DNA of 64,000 nt, from the NCBI RefSeq assembly GCF_046630445.1, contig NC_092334.1:108573001-108637000 (forward strand), read 5' to 3'. How positions within the stretch are numbered: the stretch's first letter is position 1; the number at the start of each line of letters is the position of its first letter. The notes under the pieces were generated by a model, which did not search any database, was not told the origin of the DNA, and saw only the letters and a program-made list of their open reading frames with translations. Source of the stretch: Rutidosis leptorrhynchoides (lineage: Eukaryota; Streptophyta; Magnoliopsida; Asterales; Asteraceae). A program made the translations under genes and the position numbers. Of the stretch, positions 11,243 through 22,316 are shown piece by piece.

Positions 11243-11973
11243 AAAAGAGACTCTACCATTACAAACTGGATCTTGTATCTACCAACTTCTGCTTCTGTAG
11301 GTACAATACATCATCTTCTTTGGAGGTGGCAAAGTGGGTGGGTCAGCGGGTTGGGTAAAAGATCAAAACATGTTCGAGTCAGAACTCAGAACAGGTCTTT
11401 TATCTTTCTCTTTGTTTCGTATATATAATTATATATAATAAATATAAATAATTAATTAATGTAAGTAATGTATTAAATATGGTTAAAGCACCTGTATAGT
11501 TAAGATATTAGTATTAAGGTTGAATTAAGAGATCTAACAGGTTGTAAGCATACACTTCTAGTGCGTTGAACCCATCTGACTCCCAAAATATGTAATATAA
11601 CCCAAAATACTTTTTCAAATAAATGGGTCAAGATTGCCACCTCTAAGCATCTAGTTTGGTTACTTTGTTGTGGCTGAACTCATTTTACTTTATGTTTAAC
11701 CAGATACCTGCTAGGTTTTCCTTACAACTGATAAAAGGCGATTCAGATTTACTGCTAAAGCAAAATAGGAAATTACTGAACACTGAAAAATTGGTTTTTA
11801 AGAATGATGATGCAGACTTACAAAATGATCAGGTTTGAGGTTCACTTATGGTTGCATTTTCGGTTATGTAGCTTATTTTGACTTTTAAGAAGCTTGTAAT
11901 TAAGTTCGTTTTTCTTTTGTTATAGAGTAAGACGTATGTCATGTTCGCCGTGGAGCCAGAGGGAGTTGTAGCA
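11243..11973 (+). pseudogene. Truncated duplicate of the host membrane-protein gene
   Basis: The segment is a diverged copy of 7,150-7,937: the end of exon 2, intron 2 with the same MITE, exon 3, intron 3 and the start of exon 4. It lacks exon 1, the first half of exon 2 and everything after the middle of exon 4, so there is no start codon, signal peptide or membrane helix. Exon 2 has lost 46 bases (after CCAACTTC), which breaks the frame. Exon 3 (about 11,704-11,832) is still open, with conserved words such as NRKLLNTEKL. Exon 4 (from about 11,927) runs into a stop at the right breakpoint near 11,973. Splice borders are mostly kept. It is best read as an unprocessed, partial segmental duplication in direct orientation. 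Confidence 0.85.
11320..11647. mobile_element. hAT-type MITE, duplicated copy
   Basis: The same element as in intron 2 of the parent gene, with ends TTGGAGGTGGCAA and TTGCCACCTCTAA, and flanks CATCTTCT and CATCTAGT. Its flanking exon sequence is also duplicated, so it was copied with the gene and did not insert independently. Confidence 0.75.
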
Positions 11974-12002
11974 TAAAGAACACATTTCAAAAAATTAAAC
12001 GT

Positions 12003-12431
12003 TGTTAAAAATAAGTCATTATATGACTAGTCCGTGTCTAGAAATTATTGTCGATTACTGTATCAATAATATGTGTGAATTATTATGTAGGGCCGGATCT
12101 TTTCTTTAAGGTTAAAAGTGGTGGGTCCTCAGTGTAGAAAATTGTGTCTAAATAATGTATATTAGGTACGCTTGAATTATTAGGTGAATATTCGGTGAAA
12201 TATGCCATTTGAATTCGCCTATATAAACTTATGTAATTTCATTTGAGAGGTATCGAAGCATATACACTTCTCTCTCAACGTTTGTAAAATTATCGAGTGC
12301 AATATCAAGGTTTGTTTTATAAATACTTTGTCTGTCTTACTAATCTGTTTTAATACTTCTGTATTTTAGTTTATGACTTTGTACTGTTATAGAAGTAGCG
12401 ATCCATTATCATCGTAATCTTTAATTTTACA
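12003..12431 (+). repeat. LTR-like sequence with promoter, possibly a solo LTR
   Basis: The segment begins TGTTAAAA and ends TTTTACA. It contains a TATA-like CTATATAAAC near 12,220, followed by a pyrimidine-rich leader (CACTTCTCTCTCAACG) resembling a transcription start. No 5-bp duplication is visible (AACGT left, TTTTT right), and no second copy exists in the window, so the limits are tentative. Confidence 0.35.
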
Positions 12432-12852
12432 TTTTTTTTACGACACAATTAAATTTTTTTTACATTTTTTATTTTTTTTAAAAACATGGTAAAAATAAAA
12501 TTAAAAATCTTTTTGGCTTTTATCCCACTTTAATCAATCAAATATTATCAAAAATATACACCCCTCTTTTCGGTAAAGTAATTTCGGTTCCATGACCTAA
12601 TTTAACTCATGACGAATTTTTGAAATATTTTGGGTTGATTGATTAAAGATATTTATTCCTTAAGTATAAACGTTAAATTTCGCAGTGATGTAATAAATTT
12701 TTTGTATGATATCAATAATTTCGGTCGCAAGGCCTAATTTTATTGAATACCAATTTAATACTTTATAGCGAACAAATTAGCGTTTATTATCAAAAGGTTA
12801 AAAATAAAAATAAAAATAAAAACTGTACAAACTTACATGTGAAATAGATTTC
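12432..12852 (-). other. Non-coding 3' part of Athila copy 1
   Basis: AT-rich sequence directly downstream of the zinc-knuckle frame on the minus strand. It has no reading frame of note. It probably belongs to the spacer that Athila elements carry between pol and the third ORF. The element breaks off at about 12,432, next to the LTR-like sequence. Confidence 0.4.
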
Positions 12853-13270
12853 TTAGTGATATGCTCTAGCCCACTCATAAGATAGTCGAACTAATTGGTT
12901 TTCCATGGCTACATAGGCGTAACCTCGAGCATTTAACGTTTTTTCTTCTAAACATATAAATGGTCCATCTCTGCATAAAGTAACAAATTCGGTGTTTGAA
13001 TAGGTTTGATTATTTGAACATTTACCTTCGTGTGACCATTTTCCGCATTTGTGACATTTTTCAAGGTGTCGTGCTCTTCTTTTCGCTGCGAATTTTGATT
13101 TTTCCTTTACCAAATTGTAACTTATTTTCTTCGCATCTGGATTCTTTTCTTACTCCGTCCAATTTTTCTCTGATTACTGATACCAGTTCACTCGGAAGTG
13201 TGTCATTATTACGTTTAGTAATCAAAGCGTGTAGCATTAGACCATGGTTTAGTTCACAGGAAGTCTTCAT
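12853..13270 (-). pseudogene. Athila copy 1: small zinc-knuckle ORF downstream of pol, frameshifted
   Basis: Two overlapping minus-strand frames, 13,270-13,061 and 13,113-12,853, look like one small protein split by a frameshift near 13,110-13,130: the second frame supplies the natural continuation. The first part is charged. The second is basic (KEKSKFAAKRRARH), then carries a CCHC-like cluster CHKCGKWSHEGKC, then a tail rich in aromatic residues. Such a motif suggests nucleic acid or metal binding, but I do not know a function for this ORF. It starts about 170 bases past the integrase end. Confidence 0.45.
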
Positions 13271-13441
13271 TTCGTAAAAACCTAAAAAAATAAAAATTCA
13301 GAATGGGGGGAGAAGACTAGTTCTTTAGGGTCTGCTAGGGAAAGACCATTCGGGTTCTATTTTCGAGAACTACACAAAAACAGAAAATCTAACTCTAACA
13401 GAAATACATATTATCCTTTAAAGACTTGATTCTCCCCACAC

Positions 13442-13750
13442 TTAGTTAGCTGTGGTGTCGAAATTGTGATTAACTTCGTTGTCGACTTCCATCGGACTAT
13501 CTATGTAATGTTTAACTCTGTGACTATCAACTTTAAATTCAATCCCATTTGAATTTATTAATTCTATCGTTCCGTATGGGAAAACTCTTTTGACTATGAA
13601 TGGTCCAGACCATCTTGATTTCAATTTTCCAGGAAATAGCTTGAATCGTGAATTGAAAAGAAGAACTCTGTCTCCTTCTTTAAATTATTTTGAACTTCTG
13701 ATTCTTTTATCATGCCATTTCTTCGTTCTTTCTTTATAGATTAACGAATT
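13442..13750 (-). pseudogene. Athila copy 1: C-terminal end of integrase
   Basis: This continues the integrase frame past two in-frame stops (at 13,751 and near 13,690). It contains the GDRVLLFNSRFKLFPGKL-type motif and SRWSGPF, which are characteristic of the C-terminal integrase domain of Athila and Tat elements. The frame ends at 13,442. The stop codons replace what are Glu codons in the family pattern, consistent with simple decay. Confidence 0.7.
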
Positions 13751-15823
13751 TTAGTATGCTTCATGTCTTAATTCTTCTAATTCGTTCAATTGACTTAACC
13801 GTAGACGTCCAGCTTCATGTAAATCAAGATTACATGTCTTCAAAGCCCAAAATGCTTTGTGTTCAATTTCTACTGGAAGAAAACATGCTTTTCCGTAAAC
13901 GAGTTTAAAAGGTGTGGTTCCAATTGGAGTTTTGTAGGTTGTTCTAAAAGCCCAGAGTGCATCCTCCAATTTTATGGACCATTCCTTCGGATTTGATCCT
14001 ACGATTTTCTCTAGAATACGTTTTAAAGCTCGGTTGGTATTTTCAACTTGTCCACTTGTTTGTGGATGATATGCAGTGGAGATTTTATGAGTTACTCCAT
14101 ATCTTTTAAGAACTTTCTCAAGTTGATTATTACAGAAATGATTATCCCGATCACTTATTAAAGCTTTCGGTGTTCCAAACCTTGCAAAAAGACGTTTTAA
14201 AAAGTTGACTACAACTCGTGCATCGTTAGTTGGGAGAGCTTGTGCTTCCGCCCATTTAGATACATAATAAATGGCTACGAGAATATATAGATTATTATGA
14301 GATTTTGGAAATGGACCCATAAAGTCAATACCCCAAATGTCAAATACTTCACATACTTGAATGACATTTTGTGGCATTTCATCACGTTGACTTATTTTTC
14401 CGGCCCTTTGACAAGCATCACAGGTTTTGCAAAAAAGGTGTGCGTCTTTGTAAATTGTAGGCCAATAGAATCCAGTATCGTAAACTTTTCTTGCTGTGAG
14501 TTGAGGCCCATAATGCCCTCCTGTTGGTCCTGTGTGACAATGGTTTAAGATTTTACTAGCTTTATCTCCGAATACACATCGGCGTATTATTCTATCGGGA
14601 CAACTTTTAAACAGATGTGGATCTTCCCAGAAATAGTGTTTTATGTCACTAAAGAATTTCTTTCGATTTTGGTACGATAATCCTTTTTCAAGGAATCCAC
14701 ATACTAAGTAGTTTGCATAGTCTGCAAACCATGGAATTTCATTATAATCTATCTTCAATAGATATTCATCAGGAAAGTTGTCTTGTATGGCCGATTCATT
14801 TAGAACTTCTAATTCAGGATTTTCAAGACGAGAAAGATGATCAACGGCGAGATTTTCTGCTCCTCTTTTATCTCGGATTTCAATATCGAACTCTTGTAAG
14901 AGTAAGATCCAACGGATTAATCGTGGTTTGGCATCTTGGTTCGAAAATAGGTATCTAAGAGCAGAATGGTCAGTATAGACCACCGTTTTTGCTAGAACGA
15001 GATATGAACGAAATTTGTCAAAAGCAAAGACAATAGCAAGGAGTTCTTTTTCAGTAGTTGTATAATTTATTTGTGCTCCTTGTAACGTTTTACTAGCATA
15101 ATATATAGGTTGAAATCGTTTTTCAATCATTTGTCCTAAAACGGCTCCCATTGCAAAATCACTTGCATCGCACATAAGTTCAAATGGTAGATTCCAATTT
15201 GGAGTTATAATGATCGGCGCATTAGTGAGTTTCTCTTTAAGAATATTAAAAGATTTGATGCATTCATCTGAAAAGATGAAAGGAGCATCCTTTTCTAGGA
15301 GTTTATTCATAGGAGTGGCAATTTTAGAAAAATCTTTAATGAAACGTCGGTAAAAACCGGCATGCCCTAGAAAACTCCTAACTCCTCTAACATTGGTGGG
15401 ATGTGGAAGTTTAGCAATTACATCTACTTTAGCTCTATCCACTTCAATTCCTTCCTTTGAGATTTTATGTCTAAGAACGATGCCTTCTTTAACCATGAAA
15501 TGACATTTCTCCCAATTAAGAACTAGATTTGATTGTTCGCATCTAATAAGCATTCGTTCCAGATTAATTAAACATGATTCAAATGTATCACCGAAGACTG
15601 AAAAGTCTTCCATGAAAACTTTCATGTATTCTTCTATCATGTCGTGAAAAATCGCCATCATGCACCTTTGAAAGGTTGTAGGGGCGTTGCAAAGTCCAAA
15701 TGGCATGCGTTTGTAAGCAAAAGTACCATAAGGGCACGTAAACGTGGTTTTCTCTTGGTCCTCGGGTGCTATTGGAATTTGAAAATATCCGGAAAATCCA
15801 TCAAGAAAACAATAGTAACTGTT
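13751..15823 (-). pseudogene. Athila copy 1: reverse transcriptase core, RNase H and integrase
   Basis: This is the main open stretch of pol (651 residues from 15,706, continuing upstream to the stop near 15,822). The order RT, RNase H, integrase is that of Ty3/gypsy elements, and motifs such as [16 protein letters not shown] place it in the Athila clade. RNase H shows [18 protein letters not shown] and [10 protein letters not shown]. Integrase has an HHCC zinc region ending CKTCDACQ and the catalytic D, D and E in GIDFMG, ISDRD and GQVEN. The RT active site reads [11 protein letters not shown] where the family has two aspartates, so one catalytic residue is changed to Glu (about 15,606-15,614). 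A TGA at about 15,822 separates it from the RT N-terminal part. It cannot encode a working enzyme as it stands. Confidence 0.9.
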
Positions 15824-16644
15824 TCATGCTAATCTTTCCAACATTTGATCAATAAAAGGTAAGGGAAAGTGATCTTTTTTAGTGGCATCATTTAATTTTC
15901 TATAATCAATACACACACGCCATCCTGTTACAGTTCTAGTAGGAATAAGCTCATTTTTCTCATTTGTAATGACAGTCATGCCACCCTTCTTAGGCACGCA
16001 TTGAACTGGGCTTACCCATGGACTATCAGAAATTGGATAAATTAAACCTGCATCTAGTAGTTTAACAATTTCTTTCTTAACTACATCTTGCATATTAGGA
16101 TTTAGTCTTCGTTGGCGTTGCACATACGTTTTATGACCTTCTTCCATAAGGATTTTATGTGTGCAATACGAAGGACTTATTCCTTTAATATCATGAATCT
16201 TCCATGCAATGGCTGGTTTATGAGCTTTTAACACGGAAATGAGTTGAGATTTTTCATTTTCAGTAAGAGAAGACGATATTATTACAGGGAATTCAGATTC
16301 ACCATGTAAATAAGCATATTCCAAATGGTTTGGAAGTGGCTTTAACTCTAATGTCGGAGGTTCTTCTATCGATGATTTATATCGATATCTGTCTTCTTCT
16401 TTTAGCATTTGAATTTCTTCTGTTGTTGGTTCATATCCATTAGCTATTAGTGTAGCTAACATTTCAGTTTCATCAATTGGTCCAGTTCCTTCTCCTAAAG
16501 AACATTTTCCTGTTCCTTGTAATTCTGGAAATTCTTCTAACAATTGTGCATGTGAATCTATAGTTTGAATATAATAACATGTATCATCTGCAGATTGCGG
16601 TTGTTGCATTGCTCTATCAACTGAAAAGGTAACACTCTCGTCCT
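15824..16644 (-). pseudogene. Athila copy 1: protease-RT linker and N-terminal RT
   Basis: A 261-residue frame (from 16,609) carries the linker and the first RT motifs, including AIAWKIHDIKGISPSYC, SPWVSPVQCVPKKGG and WRVCIDYRKLN. The same stretch is found in Athila copy 2 at 50,694-51,077 with only scattered differences. It ends in a TGA where a Gly codon is expected, just before the CFLDGFSGY motif. A short insertion at about 16,645-16,652 (a TA repeat unit relative to copy 2) separates it from the protease frame. Confidence 0.85.
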
Positions 16645-17684
16645 CTATATATTTAGGGTCAGTTTCTTACCAAACACGTCTATCATTGCTTTAGCCGTGT
16701 TTAAGAATGGTCTTCCTAATATGAGAGGAACTTGAGTATCTTCTTTCATGTCCAGAATAACAAAATCTACTGGAAATACTAAAGTACCAACTTTAACTAG
16801 CATGTTCTCCATTATCCCTCTAGGATATTTTATTGATCGATCGGCTAGTTGTATGCTTATTCGTGTTGGTTTCAATTCTCCAAGGTCTAGTTTAGTGTAT
16901 AGTGAATACGGCATTAAATTTATACTAGCACCTAAGTCTGCCAATGCTTCTATTGAACTAAGACTACCCAGAAAACATGAAATTGTGAAACTTCCTGGAT
17001 CAGGTAATTTTTCTGGTATCTTATTCAACAGCACTGCTGAACAATTAGCATTCATAGTAACGGCCGAGAGTTCTTCCATTTTCTTTCTATTTGTGATCAG
17101 ATCTGTCAAGAATTTAGCATATCTAGGCATTCCTGAAATCACATCAATGAAAGGAAGATTGATATTTATTTGTTTAAACATATCCAAAAATTTGGATTGC
17201 TCGGCTTCAAGTTTCTCTTTTTTCATTTTACTCGGGTAAGGAAGTGGTGGTTGGTATGGTTTAACATAAGGTTTAGCCTTAACTGTGTTATCTTCATTAA
17301 CCTTTTCAACTACCGGTTCTTTTTCCTTATCTTGCTCAGGTTGTGGTTCTTGTGGAGTAGGAATAGCTTCATCTGAAATTACAGGTATTTCAGGTGGTTT
17401 AAGTGTTGTACCACTTCTTGTGGTAATGGCTTTAGCTGTTTCATTCCGGGGATTAGCATTTGTATCACTAGGTAAACTTCCCGGTTTTCTTTCACCTATC
17501 AACCTTGCTAGGTTACTTACTTCTTGTTTCAAATTTTGAATAGAAGCTTGTTGATTTCTAAATGCTTGAGCATTTTGTTCATTGGTTTGTTTTTGAGATG
17601 TGAAAAACTGCGTTTGAGTTTCAACTAGCTTCGTCATCATATCTTCTAAATTCGGCTTTTTATCATCGGGTTGTGGTGGTTTGT
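16645..17684 (-). pseudogene. Athila copy 1: gag C-terminal region and aspartic protease
   Basis: This frame continues gag after a frameshift. It opens with a Gln- and Asn-rich linker and a proline- and glutamate-rich region, then a conserved block (about residues 190-260 of the frame) and the retroviral-type protease with the active-site word ADLGASINLMP near 16,925. The following VILGRP-type flap region is also present (PLILGRPFLN). The protease matures the gag-pol polyprotein in active elements. An in-frame stop follows the 2-base insertion near 16,650. Confidence 0.85.
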
Positions 17685-19045
17685 TTTTGAAAATTAGGTC
17701 TTTGCTGGTTGTAAGTATTATTGGATACTTGTTGATTGCTAGGACCTTGTTGGTTGTTGTATGGAACATTTCGGTTATAATTCTCGTTTTGATTGTAAAT
17801 TGGTCTTGGCGGTTGATAATTATTCTGATAATTATTTCCAGGCCTTTGGTTTATGTATGAAATATTCTCTCTTTGTTCCATTGTTAGTTCAATACTGAGA
17901 CAATCCTTTGTCAAATGTGGTCCTCCACACTGCTCACAACTAATTCGTATTGAGTGTATATCCTTAGTCATCTTTTCCATTCGTCTCTCGACAACATCTA
18001 TCTTTGCGGAAATGGAATCTAAGTCATGGCTAGAATCGGCTCTAGCTGCTTTAGATGATCTAACGATATCTTTTTCTTGGTGCCACTCATGTGAGTGGGA
18101 AGCAGTGTTATCAATAATTTTGTAAGCATCAGTTTCTGTTTTCTTCATAATGGAACCACCAGCTGCTATGTCTATGTCTTTTCTTGTAGTGATGTCGCAT
18201 CCTTGGTAGAATATTTGTACTATTTGACAGGTGTCTAAACCATGTTGCGGACATCCTCTCAATAACTTTCCAAATCTGGTCCACGTCTCATATAGAGTTT
18301 CATTTGGTTTCTGTGTGAACGTAACAATTTCTCCTTGAAGTCTTACGGCTTTAGATGCCGGAAAGAATTGTTTAAGAAATTTTTCAACTAAAACATCCCA
18401 TGTATCAATCGCCCCTTCAGGTAACGATTCCAACCAATCTTTGGCTTCTCCCTTTAAAGTCCAGGGAAATAACATGAGATATATCTGTTCATCCTCAATT
18501 TCTCGGATTTTAAATAGTGTGCAGATCCTATTAAAGGTACGAAGATGTTCATTTGGATCTTTCTTCGGCGCACCACTAAATTGGCATTGATTAGTCACCA
18601 AGTGTAGAATTTGTCCTTTGATTTTATAATCTGGCGCATTAATGTCTGGATGAGTAATTGCGTGACCTTGGCCAGTGCGTTTAGCTCTCATTCGGTCTTC
18701 CATACTTAAAGGTTCCAGATTTTCCATAATTGAATTTGTTGAATCTGAATCACTAGAGGATTCTGATTTAATGGTTCGTTCCTCAACAATCTCTGTTTGA
18801 ATGATTGGTGGTTCCGGAGGAAAAATTAATGGTTCAGGATATATGAATCGTCCCTGAATATTCTCCGGATTCTCAATTGTGAGGTTGGGTTCAAAAAATG
18901 GATTATCGGAAATTTGAATTGGAGTACTTGGTCGACTGGATGACGATTCTAAAGAAAAATCAACGGCGACAATATTAGCTAGATGTCTTGATCGAGTTAC
19001 AGGTGGTGAACGTACAAAAGGTGGTGAACGTCTTGCTCGGTGCAT
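17685..19045 (-). pseudogene. Athila copy 1: gag
   Basis: Gag is the capsid and RNA-binding polyprotein of the element. The start at 19,045 (MHRARRSPPFVRSP) is shared with copy 2 at 48,159. The N-terminal 130 residues are Ser- and Pro-rich. The retrotransposon-gag core (about 140-320) includes LFPWTLKGEAKDWLESLP and WTRFGKLLRGCPQHG. After it comes a Cys/His cluster (CEQCGGPHLTKDC) and an Asn/Gln-rich tail. One extra base in an A/T run at 17,684-17,688, compared with copy 2, throws the frame out. Apart from this, gag is uninterrupted here, whereas copy 2 has nonsense codons. Confidence 0.9.
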
Positions 19046-19423
19046 TCACTGAATATCCTATTAGTTTTTAAAAGGAAAGAAAAATTATATAAGTTATCCA
19101 ATTAATAGACTTTTCTGATTTTGCCCACGTTACGAATAGCCAAAAGATGCAGCAGAGGGGCATGATTCGTTTGGTCTCAATATAATTGAGTACTGTTTGG
19201 CTCCAATAACCCGGTCCACGTACAAATCCAACTATTACTACGAACAGAAAATTTTGATGTCTATCAATTTAACCACTTAAAATAAATTTTCGTAATTTAA
19301 AGAAATTTAGATAAGAAATAGAGAAAATTCTAAGTCCTAAAAACTAGAATGGCGAGAAATAAGAAAGAAAAAGAGCGCGTCGATATTAAAATTGGAGAAA
19401 TAAGAAAGAAAAAAATATATTAA
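19046..19423 (-). other. Athila copy 1: shortened 5' leader
   Basis: The stretch 19,046-19,410 aligns with the last part of the copy 2 leader (about 47,790-48,158). Beyond it the sequence jumps straight to the LTR end, so about 1.4 kb present in copy 2, including the primer-binding site, is missing. The T-rich remnant at 19,411-19,423 looks like the short spacer that precedes the primer site in relatives. Confidence 0.65.
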
Positions 19424-19657
19424 TGTTATGCGAGGTGTATATGAAATAGTATTAACTTTATTGCGAAATACTATTAAATATGCTACAATTTTACACAAGT
19501 TATTTATTTATTTATTTATCGATTGGATATACCTAAACCTTGCTACAACACTTATAGGCAGTGTACCTAATCGTACAGTAGTGTAATTTTTAGTAAGTCC
19601 GGTTCGTTCTACAGGGAAAATCTTTAAACAAAGCTTAACGCTATATTAGTTTTAATT

Positions 19658-19775
<118 letters not shown>

Positions 19776-20920
19776 ATATTATTATTATAAAGGGGGGGGG
19801 GGGTTTTTTACCGTTTAATGACCGGTTTGTCGATTTTAAAATTTTAGTCGCAGAAATAAATAAAAGACTTAATTTAAAGCGTAAAGTAAATAACGATAAT
19901 GAAATTGCGATAAGTAAAAGTGCGATGAAATAAAATACAATAATTAAAAAGTGCAATTAAATACAATAACAATAAATAAAAGTGCGATAATTAGAAGTGC
20001 AATTAAATATGAAAATAAAGGAAATTAAATATGAAATAAAATAATTATGCTTATTTAAACTTCCGTAATCATGATGTTTGACGTGTTGATTTTAGTTTTA
20101 TTCCCATGGGTTCATTGTCCTTTGTCCTGGATTATTTAATATGTCCGTCTGATTTTTGTTCATAACAGTCCATCAGTCATAAATATAAAATGCGAGTGTC
20201 CTCGTCAAATTATCCTTATACCCGAAGTTAAATATTCCAACTAATTGGGGACTTAAACTGTAATAAGGTTTTAATACTTTGTTTAATAATTACACCAGGA
20301 TATCGACTGCGTGTAACTCAAGGTTTTAATACTTTGTTATCAATTATGCCAAGTGTCCTTGTACATAATTTCACCCCTGTTTTAATAATTCCATAGACTA
20401 TTAATTCATTCCAGTGTCCGGTTAAATGAACGATTATTCGTACATATAAATATCCTGCCCATCATGTCCGATTGAGTGTATATGGTTATTTATGGGTACG
20501 TTCAATTGTAAATCTTTATATTAAAATTAACAAACTATCATTTAGTTAAACAAATATAAAGCCCATTAATAGCCCATAGTCTAATTTCCACAAGTGTCGT
20601 TCTTTTGTCCAAACCCCAATTATGGTACAAAGCCCAATTACCCAATTTTAGTATTTAGCCCAACATCATGATTACTTCGGCTTAAATAAGCATAATAATA
20701 ATTTAGCTACGAGACATTAAATTAAAAAAGTTGAACATAACTTACAATGATTAAAAATAGCGTAGCGTTACACGGACAGAATTTCAACTTACACCCTTAC
20801 AACATTCGTTAACATACCCTTATTATTGGAATTAGAATTAAAATTAAAATTATAATATATATATAATACGTTGAGTAAGAAGAAGGAAAAAGATGTGTAG
20901 AATTCAGAAAAACGCGTTGC

Positions 20921-20928
20921 CTTTTATA
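20921..20928 (-). promoter_or_regulatory. TATA box of the Athila LTR
   Basis: CTATAAAAGGC on the minus strand, with a GC-rich start region around it. It is the best TATA match in this LTR, so transcription would run leftward toward gag. Confidence 0.5.
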
Positions 20929-21470
20929 GGCCCACACTGAAATTTGGTGCTCCGCGAGTCACGGCCCTTGTTGCCTTCGAACTCCGCGAGTCGCGGAGGT
21001 AATATTTACAGCTCACACATCTTTGGATCCTTTCTTGCCGACGGATTTTATAATATAAATATAATATAAATATATAATTTATATAATTAATTATATATTA
21101 TATTATATTTATATATATAATTAATTTGTAACTTTCGCTCCGTTGCGTCGCGCGTTGCGAGTTGACTTTGATCCCGGTTCCGGATTTTCGAACTTCCTTG
21201 CGTACTATTTTATATCGTGTACTTTGCGTTTTGTAACTTGTACTCTTGTCATTTTTAGACGTTCTTCATCAATAATTTGAACCTCTTTGATTGTATTTTG
21301 TACTTTTGAGCTTTTTGGTCGTTTGCGTCTTCAATTCGTCGAATCTGTCTTTTGTCTTCACCTTTTATTATTTAAACGAATATCACTTGTAAATAGAACA
21401 ATTGCAACTAAAAGCTTATCTTTCTTGAGGGATAATGCTATGAAATATATGTTCGTTTTTAGTATTATCA

Positions 21471-21488
21471 AATATTCTCACACTTGAG
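21471..21488 (-). other. Polypurine-tract-like segment at the Athila LTR
   Basis: On the minus strand CTCAAGTGTGAGAATATT abuts the TGATAA start of the LTR. It resembles the AAGTGTGGGGA-type tract of related elements with two purine losses. Related tracts (AAGTGTGGGAAGGGG near 21,868 and AAGTGTGGGGAGAATC near 13,436) also punctuate the Athila sequence. Confidence 0.5.
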
Positions 21489-22316
21489 CGTTGCTTGTCT
21501 TCAAGCAATATAGTCTTGAAATACTAGAATCACTTCTTTATTCTTCACACTTTGTACATCAGTGATTTCTATACGGCGGTATAAACAATGGTAGTAACGA
21601 TGTGGGTGTGTTTTTGGGTGTGTTTTCGCAGAAAATATGGAAATGGGGAAAGAGACTGGTCTAATCGACCAGTTATTATTTTTCTGTATTTTCTGAACTC
21701 CGCGAGCTTTTATAAGGGTGAGCTTGAACACACAAAAAGGTGGTTGCATTATCATCGAATTATTATTATTCATTAGATTCTAATACAACTACTGCTTTAC
21801 TAGTATTCTTAATGGTAACCAAGTGTTTAAATAATTTTTTTTTTAAAAATCTGAAAGAATTTAACCCCTTCCCACACTTAAGATCTTGCAATGCCCTCAT
21901 TTGCAAGAAATCAGTAACAATTTAAATTATTGAGGGTGATTAGCGTAGAAAAATGATTAAATTTTACCAAAGTTTCCAAACATATTGTTGTTTGTGTTGA
22001 ATGATAAATTGTGTACATCATTTGTTCATTCCGTATTGTTGTTATTTCACATATATTTTGCATCTTGTCGTCAAAATTAGTTGCTTTTGCTGAACTTAAT
22101 GCCAGTCTTTGAAAATGCGTTGTTTTACCCTGTTGTGTACATAAGATAAACTGCAAACATATATACATATTTTTAAAGTTTGGTATATTACCCCACATTC
22201 AAAAATTATTAAAATCTAATAATAAAAGTTATAAAATTATAAAAACTATTACAATATCAACATAAGTGCTAAATGTAGTAACATTACAAAAAATAAAATA
22301 AATAAAACTAAATAAA
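21489..22316 (-). other. Non-coding stretch between the Athila third ORF and the LTR
   Basis: AT-rich, with a purine-rich AAGTGTGGGAAGGGG element near 21,868. Short open frames such as 22,198-21,911 have no recognised domain. The order third ORF, spacer, purine tract, LTR is that expected at the 3' end of an Athila element. Confidence 0.45.

Noticed and set aside
16748-17239. Frame of 163 residues antisense to the Athila protease, repeated at 49,964-50,455
   Set aside because: It is the complement of a conserved gag-pol region in both copies. Its sequence shows no domain, and its conservation follows from the sense strand.
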